Source of the DNA: Endothia cerciana
Taxonomy: Eukaryota > Ascomycota > Sordariomycetes > Diaporthales > Cryphonectriaceae
DNA length: 64,000 nucleotides
Direction: 5' to 3'
Assembly (NCBI GenBank): GCA_026119935.1
Contig: JALRMH010000011.1
Span: forward strand, 682,001-746,000
Below, piece by piece: positions 1 through 9,944 of the stretch. The notes beneath the pieces were generated by a model, which saw nothing but the letters and a program-made list of their open reading frames with translations, made no database searches and was not told the DNA's origin. The translations under genes and the position numbers were made by a program. Position 1 is the stretch's first letter, and every line of letters begins with the position of its first letter.

Positions 1-287
1 TCGAGAACATCGTGGACATGCTTTTGGAGTACCACGAAAAGGATGAGAGGTGCAGCCTCGACCAGATTGCTTCATCTCTGGCAATGACGAATGTGGACGT
101 CGAGCACACGCTCCAGGCGTATAAGATGCAGATCTATCACAGGTCTGAACACAAGATTATCATTCCTCAGAGCCAGATCGAGGCGTACGAGAAGAGGAAG
201 AAGAAGCTTAAGAGAAGCATCGACCCAGAGCGAATTCAGTGGAAGCCGCCTGTCTTCACCGCTTCAAACAGAACATGGGGGTGGTAG
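1..287 (+). CDS. MYST-family histone acetyltransferase, C-terminal end (partial)
   Basis: The open frame enters from the left edge (first full codon at base 3) and stops at 285-287. It gives about 94 residues of a C-terminus. The visible part has the winged-helix tail of MYST acetyltransferases: a short acidic segment, the SLDQIASSLAMTNVDVEHTL helix region, a Lys/Arg-rich stretch, and the signature end WKPPVFTASNRTWGW. From memory, fungal Esa1 (NuA4 catalytic subunit, histone H4 acetylation) ends with a WKPPVFTAS block, so an Esa1-type enzyme is the best guess. The acetyl-CoA-binding core and zinc finger lie outside the window, so Esa1 versus another MYST member cannot be settled here. No intron is visible in this part. 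Confidence 0.85.
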   Translation, partial: ENIVDMLLEYHEKDERCSLDQIASSLAMTNVDVEHTLQAYKMQIYHRSEHKIIIPQSQIEAYEKRKKKLKRSIDPERIQWKPPVFTASNRTWGW

Positions 288-621
288 GGACCAGGCTATG
301 TAGGCAGTACGGAATCAAACCCGGGACTTTCAGTGGTAAATTAACAGAGATACCCTTTTTTTTAATAAGAAATGAAATGCGCATGAGCTATTTGACATCC
401 ATCATCGACATCATGAGCCAACATCACTTGGCTGAGCAACCGTGTGCTGGCTAGAAACCGAGGGCTCCGGTTTCCAGGTCAGCCGCCCGCGCCGGTTGAT
501 GTCCGGAAGCCCCACTTCCGGCAGCAGTGACCGATGCCGCCTCATCGGTGTTATTGCCGGAGCTCTCGAATGCGCTCATCTTTCCAACAAAATATAAAGT
601 TCAGAAGAGGTTCGTTTATCG
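288..621. other. Intergenic, acetyltransferase 3' flank and aminotransferase promoter
   Basis: No coding segment can be supported. The last 30 bases hold the TATA-like element listed separately. Confidence 0.6.
593..598 (+). promoter_or_regulatory. TATA-like box
   Basis: TATAAA lies 24 nt before the first ATG (622) and 129 nt before the next in-frame ATG (727). If it sets transcription start about 30-60 nt downstream, many transcripts would lack the first ATG, which bears on the start of the aminotransferase. Confidence 0.45.
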
Positions 622-2151
622 ATGCTCTTCTTTCGGATATATCCTCGGCGTCTACCCAACATCACAAGAATTGGTACCGTCCCAAAGTCTTTTAGCTTTG
701 TTTGTCGAGGTTTCTCCACCCCTGCGATGACGCCTATAGAGCTTCTACCGGGCCAAGAGAAGAAGCTCATCAACCTCCTCCGTGGCTGGCCGTCCCCTCA
801 CGTGTTGCCAACAGAGTCACTCAAGACCGCTTCCAGAAAGGTCCTGTCGAACCCAGACATCTTCGTGCCGGGCCTTCAGTATGGTCCGGACCCGGGATAC
901 CAGCCGCTTAGGGAGGCGCTGTCCAGCTTCTTAAGCGGCTACTATGACACGGAGCCGGACGCAGAGAGGATTTGCATAACGGGCGGAGCAAGCCAGAGCA
1001 TGGCGTGTCTACTGCAGTCGTACACAGAACCTGTATACACCAAAGCTGTCTGGGCTGTAGCGCCTTGCTATTACCTGGCGTGTCCGATCTTTGAGGACTC
1101 AGGCTTCAAGGGGCGACTGAGGGCAGTCCCGGAGGACAGTGAAGGTGTTGACCTCGACTTTCTGGAGAAGGGCCTCAGGGCATTCGAGGACAAGATGGAT
1201 CCGGACGAGAGACCTGTCTACAAGAACCCAAGCCTGAGGAAGATCTACCGACACATCATTTACGTCGTCCCCTCCTCCGCCAACCCGAGCGGAAAGACGA
1301 TGAGCCTCAGGCGGAGGGAGGCTTTAGTCCAGCTCGCCCGCAGGTACGACTGCCTTGTCATCTGCGACGACGTGTACGACTTCCTGCAATGGCCCGTCCT
1401 CAAAGCGGCGTCCGCATCATCCACACCCCTCCCAAAGACCAAGCCCCTCCCCCGCCTCTCCGACATCGACCGCGCCCTCGGCCCCAGCGCGCACGACGCC
1501 GCCCGCCCCGACGGGAAGTGGTTCGGCCACGCCGTCAGCAACGGCTCCTTCTCCAAGATCGTCGCGCCGGGGATCCGGACCGGCTGGGTGGAGGGGACGC
1601 GGGACTTCGCCTTCGGGGCCGCGCAGACGGGCTCGACGAAGTCCGGCGGGGCCCCGTCGCAGCTCTCGGCGACGCTGGTGTGCGAGATGATGCGCGGCGG
1701 GGGCCTGGCCCGGCACATCGACGGGACCTGCAGGCCGGGCCTGCAGCGGCGGCACGCGCTCATGATGAGCGCCGTGCACAAGCGGCTGGATAAGTTCGGC
1801 ATACAGGTTCTGGGCGGGAATCGGGGGGACAGGGGTGGAGAGGTCACGTATGGCGGATACTTCGTCTGGATCACCTTCCTGAAGGGTCCCGCGGCTAAGG
1901 ACATTGCAGAGCGGGCGATGCAGGATGAGAATCTGATCGTGCCGGCGGGGAGTATGTTCGAGGTGAAGGGGGACGAGGAGGCGGTGAGGTTCGAGAATAG
2001 CGTAAGGTTGTGCTTTTCGTGGGAGGACGAAGAGGACCTGGTTGAGGGTGTTGACCGGCTTGGACGGGTCGTGGAGTCGCTGTGGAATGGAAGACCGGGT
2101 GTATCACAGGAGGAGGGCTCGGGCGGCAAGAATTTGGATACCTTCTTCTGA
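622..2151 (+). CDS. PLP-dependent class I/II aminotransferase (2-aminoadipate transaminase-like)
   Basis: Single-exon gene, 509 aa from the first ATG. The fold-type I features are clear: a GLQYGPDPGYQPLREAL segment near the N-terminus, ITGGASQS cofactor-phosphate region, the VPSSANPSGKTM substrate loop, DDVYDF with the aspartate that contacts the pyridine nitrogen, and the Schiff-base lysine in NGSFSKIVAPGIRTGW. This architecture matches the fungal YER152C/2-aminoadipate transaminase-like group; the substrate cannot be read from sequence. The first 35 residues are Arg-rich without acids (MLFFRIYPRRLP...) and could be a mitochondrial presequence. A second ATG at 727 starts directly at the conserved domain and better suits the TATA position, so dual cytosolic/mitochondrial forms are possible. 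The 3' end of the neighbouring monooxygenase gene lies 134 bp downstream (tail to tail). Confidence 0.85.
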   Translation: MLFFRIYPRRLPNITRIGTVPKSFSFVCRGFSTPAMTPIELLPGQEKKLINLLRGWPSPHVLPTESLKTASRKVLSNPDIFVPGLQYGPDPGYQPLREALSSFLSGYYDTEPDAERICITGGASQSMACLLQSYTEPVYTKAVWAVAPCYYLACPIFEDSGFKGRLRAVPEDSEGVDLDFLEKGLRAFEDKMDPDERPVYKNPSLRKIYRHIIYVVPSSANPSGKTMSLRRREALVQLARRYDCLVICDDVYDFLQWPVLKAASASSTPLPKTKPLPRLSDIDRALGPSAHDAARPDGKWFGHAVSNGSFSKIVAPGIRTGWVEGTRDFAFGAAQTGSTKSGGAPSQLSATLVCEMMRGGGLARHIDGTCRPGLQRRHALMMSAVHKRLDKFGIQVLGGNRGDRGGEVTYGGYFVWITFLKGPAAKDIAERAMQDENLIVPAGSMFEVKGDEEAVRFENSVRLCFSWEDEEDLVEGVDRLGRVVESLWNGRPGVSQEEGSGGKNLDTFF

Positions 2152-2284
2152 CGCACAAGATGTGGGGTATTCTGATATATACGCTTATTGTAATTCAGAC
2201 AAACGCTATAGCAGCGCAATCAAAAACAAGTAAAGAAGCCCTGACGTTCAGCCTCCACACATCCTTACTCTTGACCACCCCACC

Positions 2285-3994
2285 TCATAGCTCCTTCAGC
2301 AACTCATCGAGGTTGTCAAGATACCCGATGCTTTCGATATAGCCGTCAGGACGGACATAGACATAGCCAGACTTCTCGGTGAAGCCATAGTGCTTGTGCA
2401 GCGAGGCGTCCACGTCCGTCTTCGCATCGATAACGTGGACTTGAACTCGGGCCTTGTTGGCGTAGAGGAACTTCGCCTTGGCCGTCTCGACCGCCTTGGC
2501 ATCTTCAGTCGAGAAGAGCAGCAAGTGGTATCCCGGGCCCCTGAGCAGGTCCTGTAGGTACGACTCCGACCCATCAGCGTCTGATATCTTGCCATCCCCT
2601 GCACGATATCCACCCTGAACGGGTCCCTCGAGCCCGGAGGCGGTGTGCACGATCGAGCTCCTGCGGTACATAACCTTGAGCTGGGAGAAATAACTCAGCA
2701 GCTTCAGGCCGGCCTCGGGCGTGCCTATCAGAGACGGCAGCGCATGTGGCAAGAGGAAGTCGCGCATAAACTTCATCTGGGGGTCTAGAGTAGCCATGAA
2801 GGTGAAGAGCTGGTCGGTCTCCTTCAGGAGGTGCTGGCCAATCGGCCAGCGCTCCTCGTGGTACGAGTCCAGGAAGGCGTCCGGCTTCTCGCCCCTGAGG
2901 ACGGCCGCCAGCTTCCAACCCAGGTTCACACTATCCTGAATGCCGGTGTTCATTCCCTGGCCACCGATGGGACTACAGACAGTGTCAGGAAACGTACAGT
3001 AGTGGACCCGGGCCCAATGGTAAAGGCCTCACTCACCTGTGGATGTGCGCGGCATCGCCAGCGACGAAAAGCTTGCCGTCACGATAGTTCGTCACGCAAC
3101 GGTGGTGTAGGTGAAAGCGAGCCAGCCAGCGGGGGTCATGGAGATGTGGCCTGGGGATGTCGTCTGGGAGCATGGTATCGATGAGGCTGTAGAAGTCTTC
3201 CAGTGTTGGATCCGCGTCCGAGGCCAGGTCCCTCGGGCGTGAGGCAACAAAACGAGCCTTGCCATTACCCATTGGCATCAATATGACCATGCCGTCGCCG
3301 ATGAATACGTGGGCTCTGCCTTCGGCTTCGGACCAGTCGAACAACGTGTCGGTCAGGATGAACTCTTGCTTGTAAGCATCCCCTTCGAACTCAACATTCA
3401 TGCTATGCCTAACGATGCTGTGAGCGCCATCACATCCTACCTGGGAAACTGTCAGCTCAGGCCGCTCTGCAAGGCCTGGGTAAGATCAGGGTAGGTGCTC
3501 ACGATATATCTGGCCCGGACAGACTCCTCGGACCCGTCCTGCTTGACAAGAATAGCGGTGGCCCCTTCACCGTCCTGCAGAACACTCTTCACAGGGGTCG
3601 CATACTCGATGGTAACGCCCCTCTCAGCTAGGCGCCTCTCGAACCAGGCCTCGGTGTCCACTTGCGAGATGGTAAAGATGCCTGGATATCTGGTATCGGG
3701 TCGCGACTCGGCGAGAGCCGCGATGCTGCCGTCGAAACCCTGGAAGCGCTTCTTGCCGACCCAGAAGGCATTTCCGCGGATGCGATCCGACATGTCCAGC
3801 AGCTCCTTGACGGAGTCGCCGTACCTGTTCAGCACCTCGAATGTGCGGGAGTGCACGCCCAGGGCTCGTGACTTGTCGGAGCGCTCCGCCTCCTTCTCAA
3901 TGATCCGGAAGCTCACGCCCTGGATGGACAGCTCCATGGCGAGGGTCATGCCCACGGGCCCAGCGCCAACGATGATAACATCGGTAGTCGACAT
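2285..3994 (-). CDS. FAD-dependent aromatic hydroxylase (phenol 2-monooxygenase-like)
   Basis: Three exons: 3503-3994, 3037-3440, 2285-2972; introns of 62 and 64 bp with GTGAGC and GTGAGT donors. The joined frame gives 527 aa. Residues 6-15 carry the FAD-binding VIIVGAGPVG (GxGxxG). The DG motif (VGCDGAHSIVR) is rebuilt exactly across intron 1. The GD motif (LFVAGDAAHIHSPIGGQGMN) is rebuilt across intron 2. These three place it in the p-hydroxybenzoate hydroxylase fold. The last ~90 residues (YHLLLFSTEDAKAV ... YVYVRPDGYIESIGYL) match the thioredoxin-like C-terminal domain of phenol hydroxylase/polyketide hydroxylase relatives. It should hydroxylate an aromatic ring with NAD(P)H and O2; the substrate is unknown. 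No signal peptide. No biosynthetic partner genes are adjacent, so a catabolic role is as likely as secondary metabolism. Confidence 0.88.
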
Positions 3995-5488
3995 GGTGGA
4001 CTTGGTGTGTCAATGATATCTCTCAAGACTATCTGGGGGCAGGCTTCTCTCTGCTGAGGGACTGTCTGGTGTTCAGAGTACCTTGCGAATATCCGGCTTC
4101 CTGATGATTGTGATTCTGGCCAGACATTCTTTATCCGTCCGGCGTGGGGATGGCTTCCCACTATATGCTCTGCCATGATATAGTAGGTACATCACAACCT
4201 CATCGTCAAGCACGATGCCATACCTAGAGTCTTGTGAGTCGGAAATCACATGTACCGAGCGGGCGAAGACGCGAGCCCTGGATCTCCTCGGACCTGCTGC
4301 TGTGCACCGGTGCGGGGAAAGTTGTACTGCGAGCACAGCAAAGATGAGTTCTGTTATGACACTATGGTAGCCAGTACCAGCAGGGCCTATTGCACAACAA
4401 GAAATGTTCTTCGAGCCCGGAGTGCAGACAGGTTGGCGGGTGTGGAATGGGTGGGATGGCGGCACAGCACCACCGGATGCTCCATGGGGTTGTCGGCGCA
4501 TGGGACCGATCGCGAGCGGTGTCCAGCCAGGTTGCTGATCCTGACCCGACAACGTACACAGCTGAGACAGCGGTACTATAGGGGTTGACGGCACGCGAAC
4601 CGCCGGTCGGGCCTCGCATTGTCCCGTCCGAACTGGAGCGGTCCTCCGGCTGAGAATTAGCAGAAAGTCGCGAGACCGCCGACTTGACCGTCCTGCCTGA
4701 GCAGCTGCCCACGCCTGCATCATCGCACGCACCCGATGTCTCGGGCTGGCGTCTCCTGCCCCATAAGGATGATGTTGATGACGTTATCAAGCTGAATAAT
4801 GTATCGGGCTGCTGGTTGTTCAGCTTGTCGTTGTATCTAAGGGGGGACGCACCTAGCAGCCCGTGGGATGCAGGATATCAGGTCGGATTGCACGGTGGAT
4901 CTGGGTGGCACCTCTCAAGAGACGTGCATGGTTTCTTTTTCTAGAACAACTCCCTATTTTCCACTCAAGCATTCACATAACAAAGTTCTGGCAGCACACC
5001 CACTGCGGTCTGTCCCGTTCTCGATGTTCATGATGATAATCGAGTCGCTCGACTCATCAAGGAAGCCGCTTGAAACGACGTAGATCTGTCTAAGTCTTCG
5101 GATCGGGCATCTGCTCCTGTGTCTACCTCTCACGCCGCGCATCAACACGAGGGTGAGAGAACTGGCGGTCTCCGTTTAGAGAGGTAAGGGCTAAGTGAAA
5201 CCTGAGAGTCTGATCTTGTGGGCATTGCCGAGCTAGGTTTATATTAGATGGGACGTCGTTTCCCAGCATGTCCATATATCCCTTGACGCAAGGCGCGCCA
5301 TATTGGAACTGGGCCGGTTCAAAGCCTGATGGTATTCCTATTCACCGCAACAAACAAAGCCGCGGCTGACTGGAGGATCCGTGGAGCTCGTGGCCCGCGA
5401 CCCCCTCCCCCCAAAGGAGGATATCAAGGAGTCTATTTCAAGAGCCCATCAACAGCCCTTGATCCTAGAATCACATGCTGTGAGTCTT
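3995..5488. other. Gene-poor interval
   Basis: About 1.5 kb between the monooxygenase start and the 3' end of the small Cys/Gly-Pro gene. The longest open frames (for example 4073-4732 minus) have shadow-like composition, no recognisable motif and no splice support. The part next to 3994 is presumably the monooxygenase promoter. I see no tRNA or transposon end. Confidence 0.5.
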
Positions 5489-5899
5489 TCAGTATCCCGG
5501 CGGCGGGCCACCAGGTCCTCCAGGACCACCGGGACCACCTGGACCCCCAGGACCGCCACCCCATCCACCTGGACCACCGGGACCCTCTGGCCCTCCTGGC
5601 CCTCCTGGCCCTCCTGGCCCTCCTGGCCCACCGAAACCTCCTCCAGGACCCTCCGGTGGCCGGTCGTCATCACCGCAGCCGAAGTCACAGCATAAGCAGC
5701 AGCAGTCACACTCGCCCTCACCGCCACGGATGCTCATCATCATGGGGGCCTCGGCCGTCTGTTCGCGGAGGTTCGTCAGTCAACGCGCTCCCGACACGGC
5801 CTCGGCCAGACAGCCACTTACAGGTTGCCGGTTGATGATGAGCCCAGAAGCTGGGGCCTCCATGGGCTGCTGCTGTTGAGGAGGGGCGACTTCGGGCAT
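5489..5899 (-). CDS. Small Cys-rich protein with Gly-Gly-Pro tail (spliced)
   Basis: Two exons, 5822-5899 and 5489-5758, separated by a 63-bp intron with GTAAGT donor, CTGAC branch and ACAG acceptor; phase 0. The product is 115 aa. Residues 1-31 are polar and Pro/Gln-rich (MPEVAPPQQQQPMEAP...). Around residues 42-53 there is a compact cysteine cluster, CDCCCLCCDFGCG, then an acidic DDD and about 55 residues of GGP/GPGG repeats. A TATAAA box lies 106 nt upstream and the start has an A at -3. No signal peptide, so the cysteines may be palmitoylated or bind metal in the cytosol (inference). Small Cys-rich, Gly-Pro-rich proteins of this style occur in ascomycetes, but I do not know a function. 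The excellent intron is the main support for a real gene. Confidence 0.65.
5526..5645. repeat. Short tandem repeats encoding Gly-Gly-Pro
   Basis: Units of about 9 nt (ccctcctgg and variants on the plus strand) repeat through this stretch and encode the GGP tail of the minus-strand small protein. Such a tract is prone to length change by slippage. Confidence 0.8.
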
Positions 5900-6778
5900 C
5901 TTGAGTTGGTCGGCCGAAGTACTGAAATATGACTGAGTCTTGACGTATTGAATGATTGAGCCGCAGGACCAGCCACCAGGAGGCCGACACTCCCCCCCCC
6001 CCCCTTTATATCGCCCTCGACGGAGCCTCGTTGACAGTGGCTCGGCAGGGGCCCACGCGTACAAATATCAGTTGTGTGGGTCTGCGGGACCCCTGATTTC
6101 GACATGTGGAGCACCCATAAGGGTTCAAGCACCGGCTCGCAGTCCTCCGGCATTATTCCCATCGTCACGGCGGGCGGGCATTCATCATGTTGAGGGAACG
6201 AATGGGTCGTGGCGGTGCAGAGTATCCAGGCGTGGTCCAGGGCGGGTCCGTGCAGCCATGAGTCGTCCCGGCGTTCCTAGACGCGGCGCTCCTGACGAGC
6301 GCCTCTCCTTGTTGAAGTCTCTTGAGCCGTGAAACCTCTACTCGTGATGGCTTCATCAGCTGCTGGCTGCCTCAACTCATCGGCCCAGGGGCTGAGCCAT
6401 GCGAGATTGGCTGGAGCCCCGAGACTTGGCTCATTCGACCCGTCATTTGACTGCGGTATGTTGCACATTAGACAACTCCGAGACCGATATTTCCGGGGGA
6501 AGCATAATGGGAAGTTCTTAAAGGGGGGCTGAACGGGTCCGTATGAATCTCGCCATTGTTTTCTGGTGTGGGACGACTTCTTCAGCCAGGCCTCCCTGTC
6601 TTCGGCAGAGTACGGGAAACATACCGCATGGCACAAGATCGGTACTGTCGGATGTGATCCACTTTCTCCGCCTGGCCAAGATCCTTGGCTCGCCTTATTT
6701 AGACTTCAGACAGGACCAAACATCTATTCTCGTCTGTCTCATCTACCCTGACATCTTCTAGACCCTCATGCCACAATG
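5900..6778. other. Intergenic with C-tract and TATA box
   Basis: It lies between the start of the small Cys/Gly-Pro gene and the 3' end of the 573-aa gene. It contains a run of C at about 5994-6004 next to the TATA box. No open frame here has convincing protein character. Confidence 0.5.
6005..6010 (-). promoter_or_regulatory. TATA box of the small Cys/Gly-Pro gene
   Basis: TATAAA on the minus strand, followed downstream by a G-run, 106 nt before the ATG at 5899. Position and orientation fit a core promoter for that gene. Confidence 0.5.
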
Positions 6779-8571
6779 CTAGTGATAACTCCCATCCTCC
6801 TGGAAATGTGCCATGGCCTCAGATATCTCCTCGTCAGTAGGCCTGTTGACGATCATGAGGTACAGGACATCCTGCCAAGACGTTAGCCAGCGGCCCTGCA
6901 TGCGTATCTCGCGGAGAGACAACATGGCTGTGTTTGACTTACGTTCTGCAGCAACTTTTTGACGCCTCCGACCAGCGAGAGCGGCCCAAAACCAGTGCCC
7001 GCTATTCCTCCCCCTCCCGCGCCACGCCGGATGGCCATCTGCTGCTGGTCATACCTCGGGTCTTCGTACTCTCTCTCATACGAACCACTTCGGCCATCAT
7101 ACTGCCCCCCATACGGCGCATGAGGTGCCGGCGGGTTGGACTGACCACGGAACCCAGGATCGGCTCTGAGTCCACGCCCCGAAGCTCGAGCCTGTATAGC
7201 GGCCACCCTGCTGTCCAGGATCGATCTGCGGTCAAAACCCCGACGGCCGAACCCACTGGACTCCAAGAACGCCGTCCGGCTGGTCGACGTCGACCCGCGC
7301 TCGAATCCGCCGCGGCCGGGTAGCCCGCGGCCGAGTCCGTCACGGATCGAGCCGCTCGTGGCCTTGCCCCCGGTGACGAAAGCAAGCAGGTCGCCACTGC
7401 TGGCAGGATGCGTCGGGTCCGCGTACCTCGAGCGGAACTCCGGCTTGGGCTGTGAGTTGGCCATCTTGCTGTCTGGGTTGTCGCCTGCCCACTTGGCCAC
7501 GGCGCGCCGGTCCATGTAGCCTTGGAGGAAGGCACCGCCGCGCTTGACGGCGTTCTGCTTCTTGGCCTCGGCATCGGGGTTCTCCGACGTCGAGGCGGCG
7601 AGCTCGTCCAGGGCGGGGAAGATGAGAGGTGCCGTCTCGGGGAACTCGGAGCTGCTGGAGCCGGAGGACGACTGCATGCGGTGCTTGAGCTTGCCGAAGG
7701 GGCCCTGGGGCCCTGGTGGCGAAGCGCCGGAGATCTTCGAGCCGAGGTTGAAATCGACCTCCGTTATCATGGACGGGTCACTCGGTTTCCAGGTCATGAG
7801 GATGGCGACCAGTCCGCGAGGTTTGAAGAAGTCCTCATTGACCTTATCCAGAAACGCGTTCGTCTTCGTTCGGCTGTGTGCCTCTGACGCGGCGTCCGCC
7901 ACAATCTTGCACGCCATGGACACGGCGAGGGTGACAGGCTCAGGCACGTGTTGAGCGGCAAGGGAGGCCAGGTTGATCGTCTGGATCCACGGGCTGGGCT
8001 CTGTCGCTTGGTTCAGCCTGTCGACGAAGTCCAGAAAGGTCGGCTGGTCGACGCCGGCGTCTTCCAGGACCGGGGCGTATGCACGGACGAAACCCCTAGC
8101 CCGGGTCTTGGGCCGGCGCTGGGTGAGGATGACCGGCAGTTCGAGACGCCTGGTCACCGGTATGGCCGAAGGCGACGGCAGAGGGTGCTCGCCGATGAAC
8201 TCGGCGGCGAGTGTCGGCGCGTCCACTGGACTCTTTGAGACTTCAGCTGACTGGTCGGACTGGTCGGTTTGTGCATACGATGGAGGAGTCTCGCCGGTGA
8301 GTTCGGCCTGCACGTCGTCGAGCTGCCACGCTGCCTCGTCTAGAGCCCGTGGAGATTCCACGTCCTGGTCTTTATCCTCCCGGCCCTCTTGGGCAATGTC
8401 CCGCTGTGTCGATTCCCCCTCTGTCGTCCTTTCGCTATCTAGCTTCCTCTGTCGCTTTTTTTCTTTGTGATGCTGAATGCTCTCCGAGGCCAGTCCGACT
8501 CCAGCCGCCAAACCCTGGACGAGCTTGCCAAGTGGACCGGATTGTTGCTGACCTGGGTCGCGAAAGGCCAT
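6779..8571 (-). CDS. Conserved fungal protein of unknown function (Gly/Arg-rich C-terminal half)
   Basis: Two exons, 6943-8571 and 6779-6871, with a 71-bp intron (GTAAGT ... TTGGCAG); 573 aa. The intron-retained frame would end in an unrelated 19-residue tail, whereas splicing gives a plausible end containing DVLYLMIVNRPTDEEI. Residues 1-50 are short Gly-rich then basic. About 50-130 is acidic and probably disordered. About 160-280 is the folded part, with the RLNQATEPSPWIQTINLASL segment, recalled as typical of a widespread uncharacterised ascomycete family. The rest is low-complexity: Ser-rich, then RG/RGG-like repeats (GRGLPGRGGFERG) that could bind RNA or be methylated (inference). The final 45 residues look folded again (GPLSLVGGVKKLLQN). 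No signal peptide or membrane span. No enzyme motif is visible. Confidence 0.75.
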
Positions 8572-9530
8572 GTCTCCTGCTTGAGATGTAGTGAAGAGTG
8601 TTGCGAGGCCTGGTATTTGTGAAGTGATATGAACAGTTCCACGGTGCGATACAGCTCGACGAGAGCAACATGATCAGATCCCCAAGATGGGAATCCTGCG
8701 CTCTTTTATGTGCCACATCTCGACGGTCTCCAGAATGCGATCGCGTTCGACCTTCAGCCTTGCGGCCCGAGCGAGAACAATGTGGGTCGCCTCCAGGATT
8801 GCTTCCAGCCAGTTCCGGAGTGCTGATCGCTAATGAAAGGATCCCACGAGGCTTCATGTTACAACGCAGGCACGCAGGGAACGCGCTACATAGACTCCGC
8901 CATGTTTCTCGGGTTTTCTCCTTTCAGGCCGAAAACCACCGGCTTGTCGATACTTACAAGGAGAAATAAGGATAACAACGAGAGAGAATCAAGCAAGGAT
9001 GTGCGTCAAAGCATCACACTAAAAGTCCGCTACGTAGAACCATGTCCGTATAATAATAGGCTGCAGGATTGTTGATATGCACGGCTTACGAGTCAGACAG
9101 TAAGCCTCTCAGCACTGCCACGGGACGTGTCGCATTCTTCGATACCGTTCTCGTCATCGCTCGTATAGTCCGCCGAATACCCATCTGCGACAACCACAGT
9201 TCAGAGCAGAACAGAATATGATTGCTCCGCTTACGAGAAGCAAGTTTTGCTTCGCACAATACTGCTTATGACCCGTCCTAGATGGAAATAGAATGTCCAT
9301 ATGGGCTGCTCGCGCTACTGCACAATGTCGATCGCAAGTGACGGCTTCGCACTCGGTACGGATACTGTGGTCTCAGCGAGTAATGCTGCCAGTCATGATA
9401 TCTTGTTTTGCTATATGCATAATCAAAACAAATGCCTCATCGGGTATCCAGATAGGTTGGAGTCTCAAGGCTGGGAATGGCAGCTGCCAGGACTAAGAGC
9501 TTCGTCCTCCCCTCTCGCCGTCTCCTCACT
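8572..9530. other. Intergenic, promoter of the 573-aa gene and 3' flank of GH125
   Basis: No supportable coding segment. A CATAAAAG element on the minus strand near 8700-8707 could be the core promoter of the downstream minus-strand gene. Confidence 0.5.
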
Positions 9531-9913
9531 CTACAGTTCGTATGGCGTCGAGTCTGTGAATACCAGATGCGGTTTCCGTTTAGCAAGGTCCAAGATAGTC
9601 TCGGCGAAGACGCCGTTCGCCCAGGCAAACCAGCTTCCTACGAAACGTGGAATTAGTCACGGGCGAGCTGCTTTACATCCGGCGTCTGCATAAGATCACT
9701 CACGGGTATATGAGGCACGTGTGTCCACATCAATACTCTCGTGTATCAGACCAAGTTTGGCAGATTTGAGGACAAAGTCAAGACATCCCGCAATCTCGTG
9801 GTCGTCATCGCTTGTTTGTGCTTGGATGAGCAGGCTCATCGGCCATGCGTTCGACAGGCCAATGTGCGGACCTGCGTCGAGTCAGTGCTTCAGTGCGCGC
9901 GGGATTGAGAGGG

Positions 9914-9944
<31 letters not shown>

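Noticed and set aside
300..330. B-box-like GGTTTGATTCC on the minus strand
   Set aside because: No A-box and no cloverleaf could be found upstream.
1260..2219. 319-aa minus-strand frame opposite the aminotransferase
   Set aside because: It is a shadow of the aminotransferase, with Ser/Arg/Pro-rich composition.
2285..3994. Part of a secondary-metabolite cluster around the flavin monooxygenase
   Set aside because: No polyketide synthase, peptide synthetase, terpene cyclase or dedicated transporter is visible in the window.
4073..4732. 219-aa minus-strand frame in the 4-5.5 kb interval
   Set aside because: No recognisable motif, no splice extension, and overlapping frames of similar length on the other strand.
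5526..5645. CRISPR-like or minisatellite array
   Set aside because: The repeats are codon repeats of a Gly-Gly-Pro tail in a spliced gene, with no spacers.
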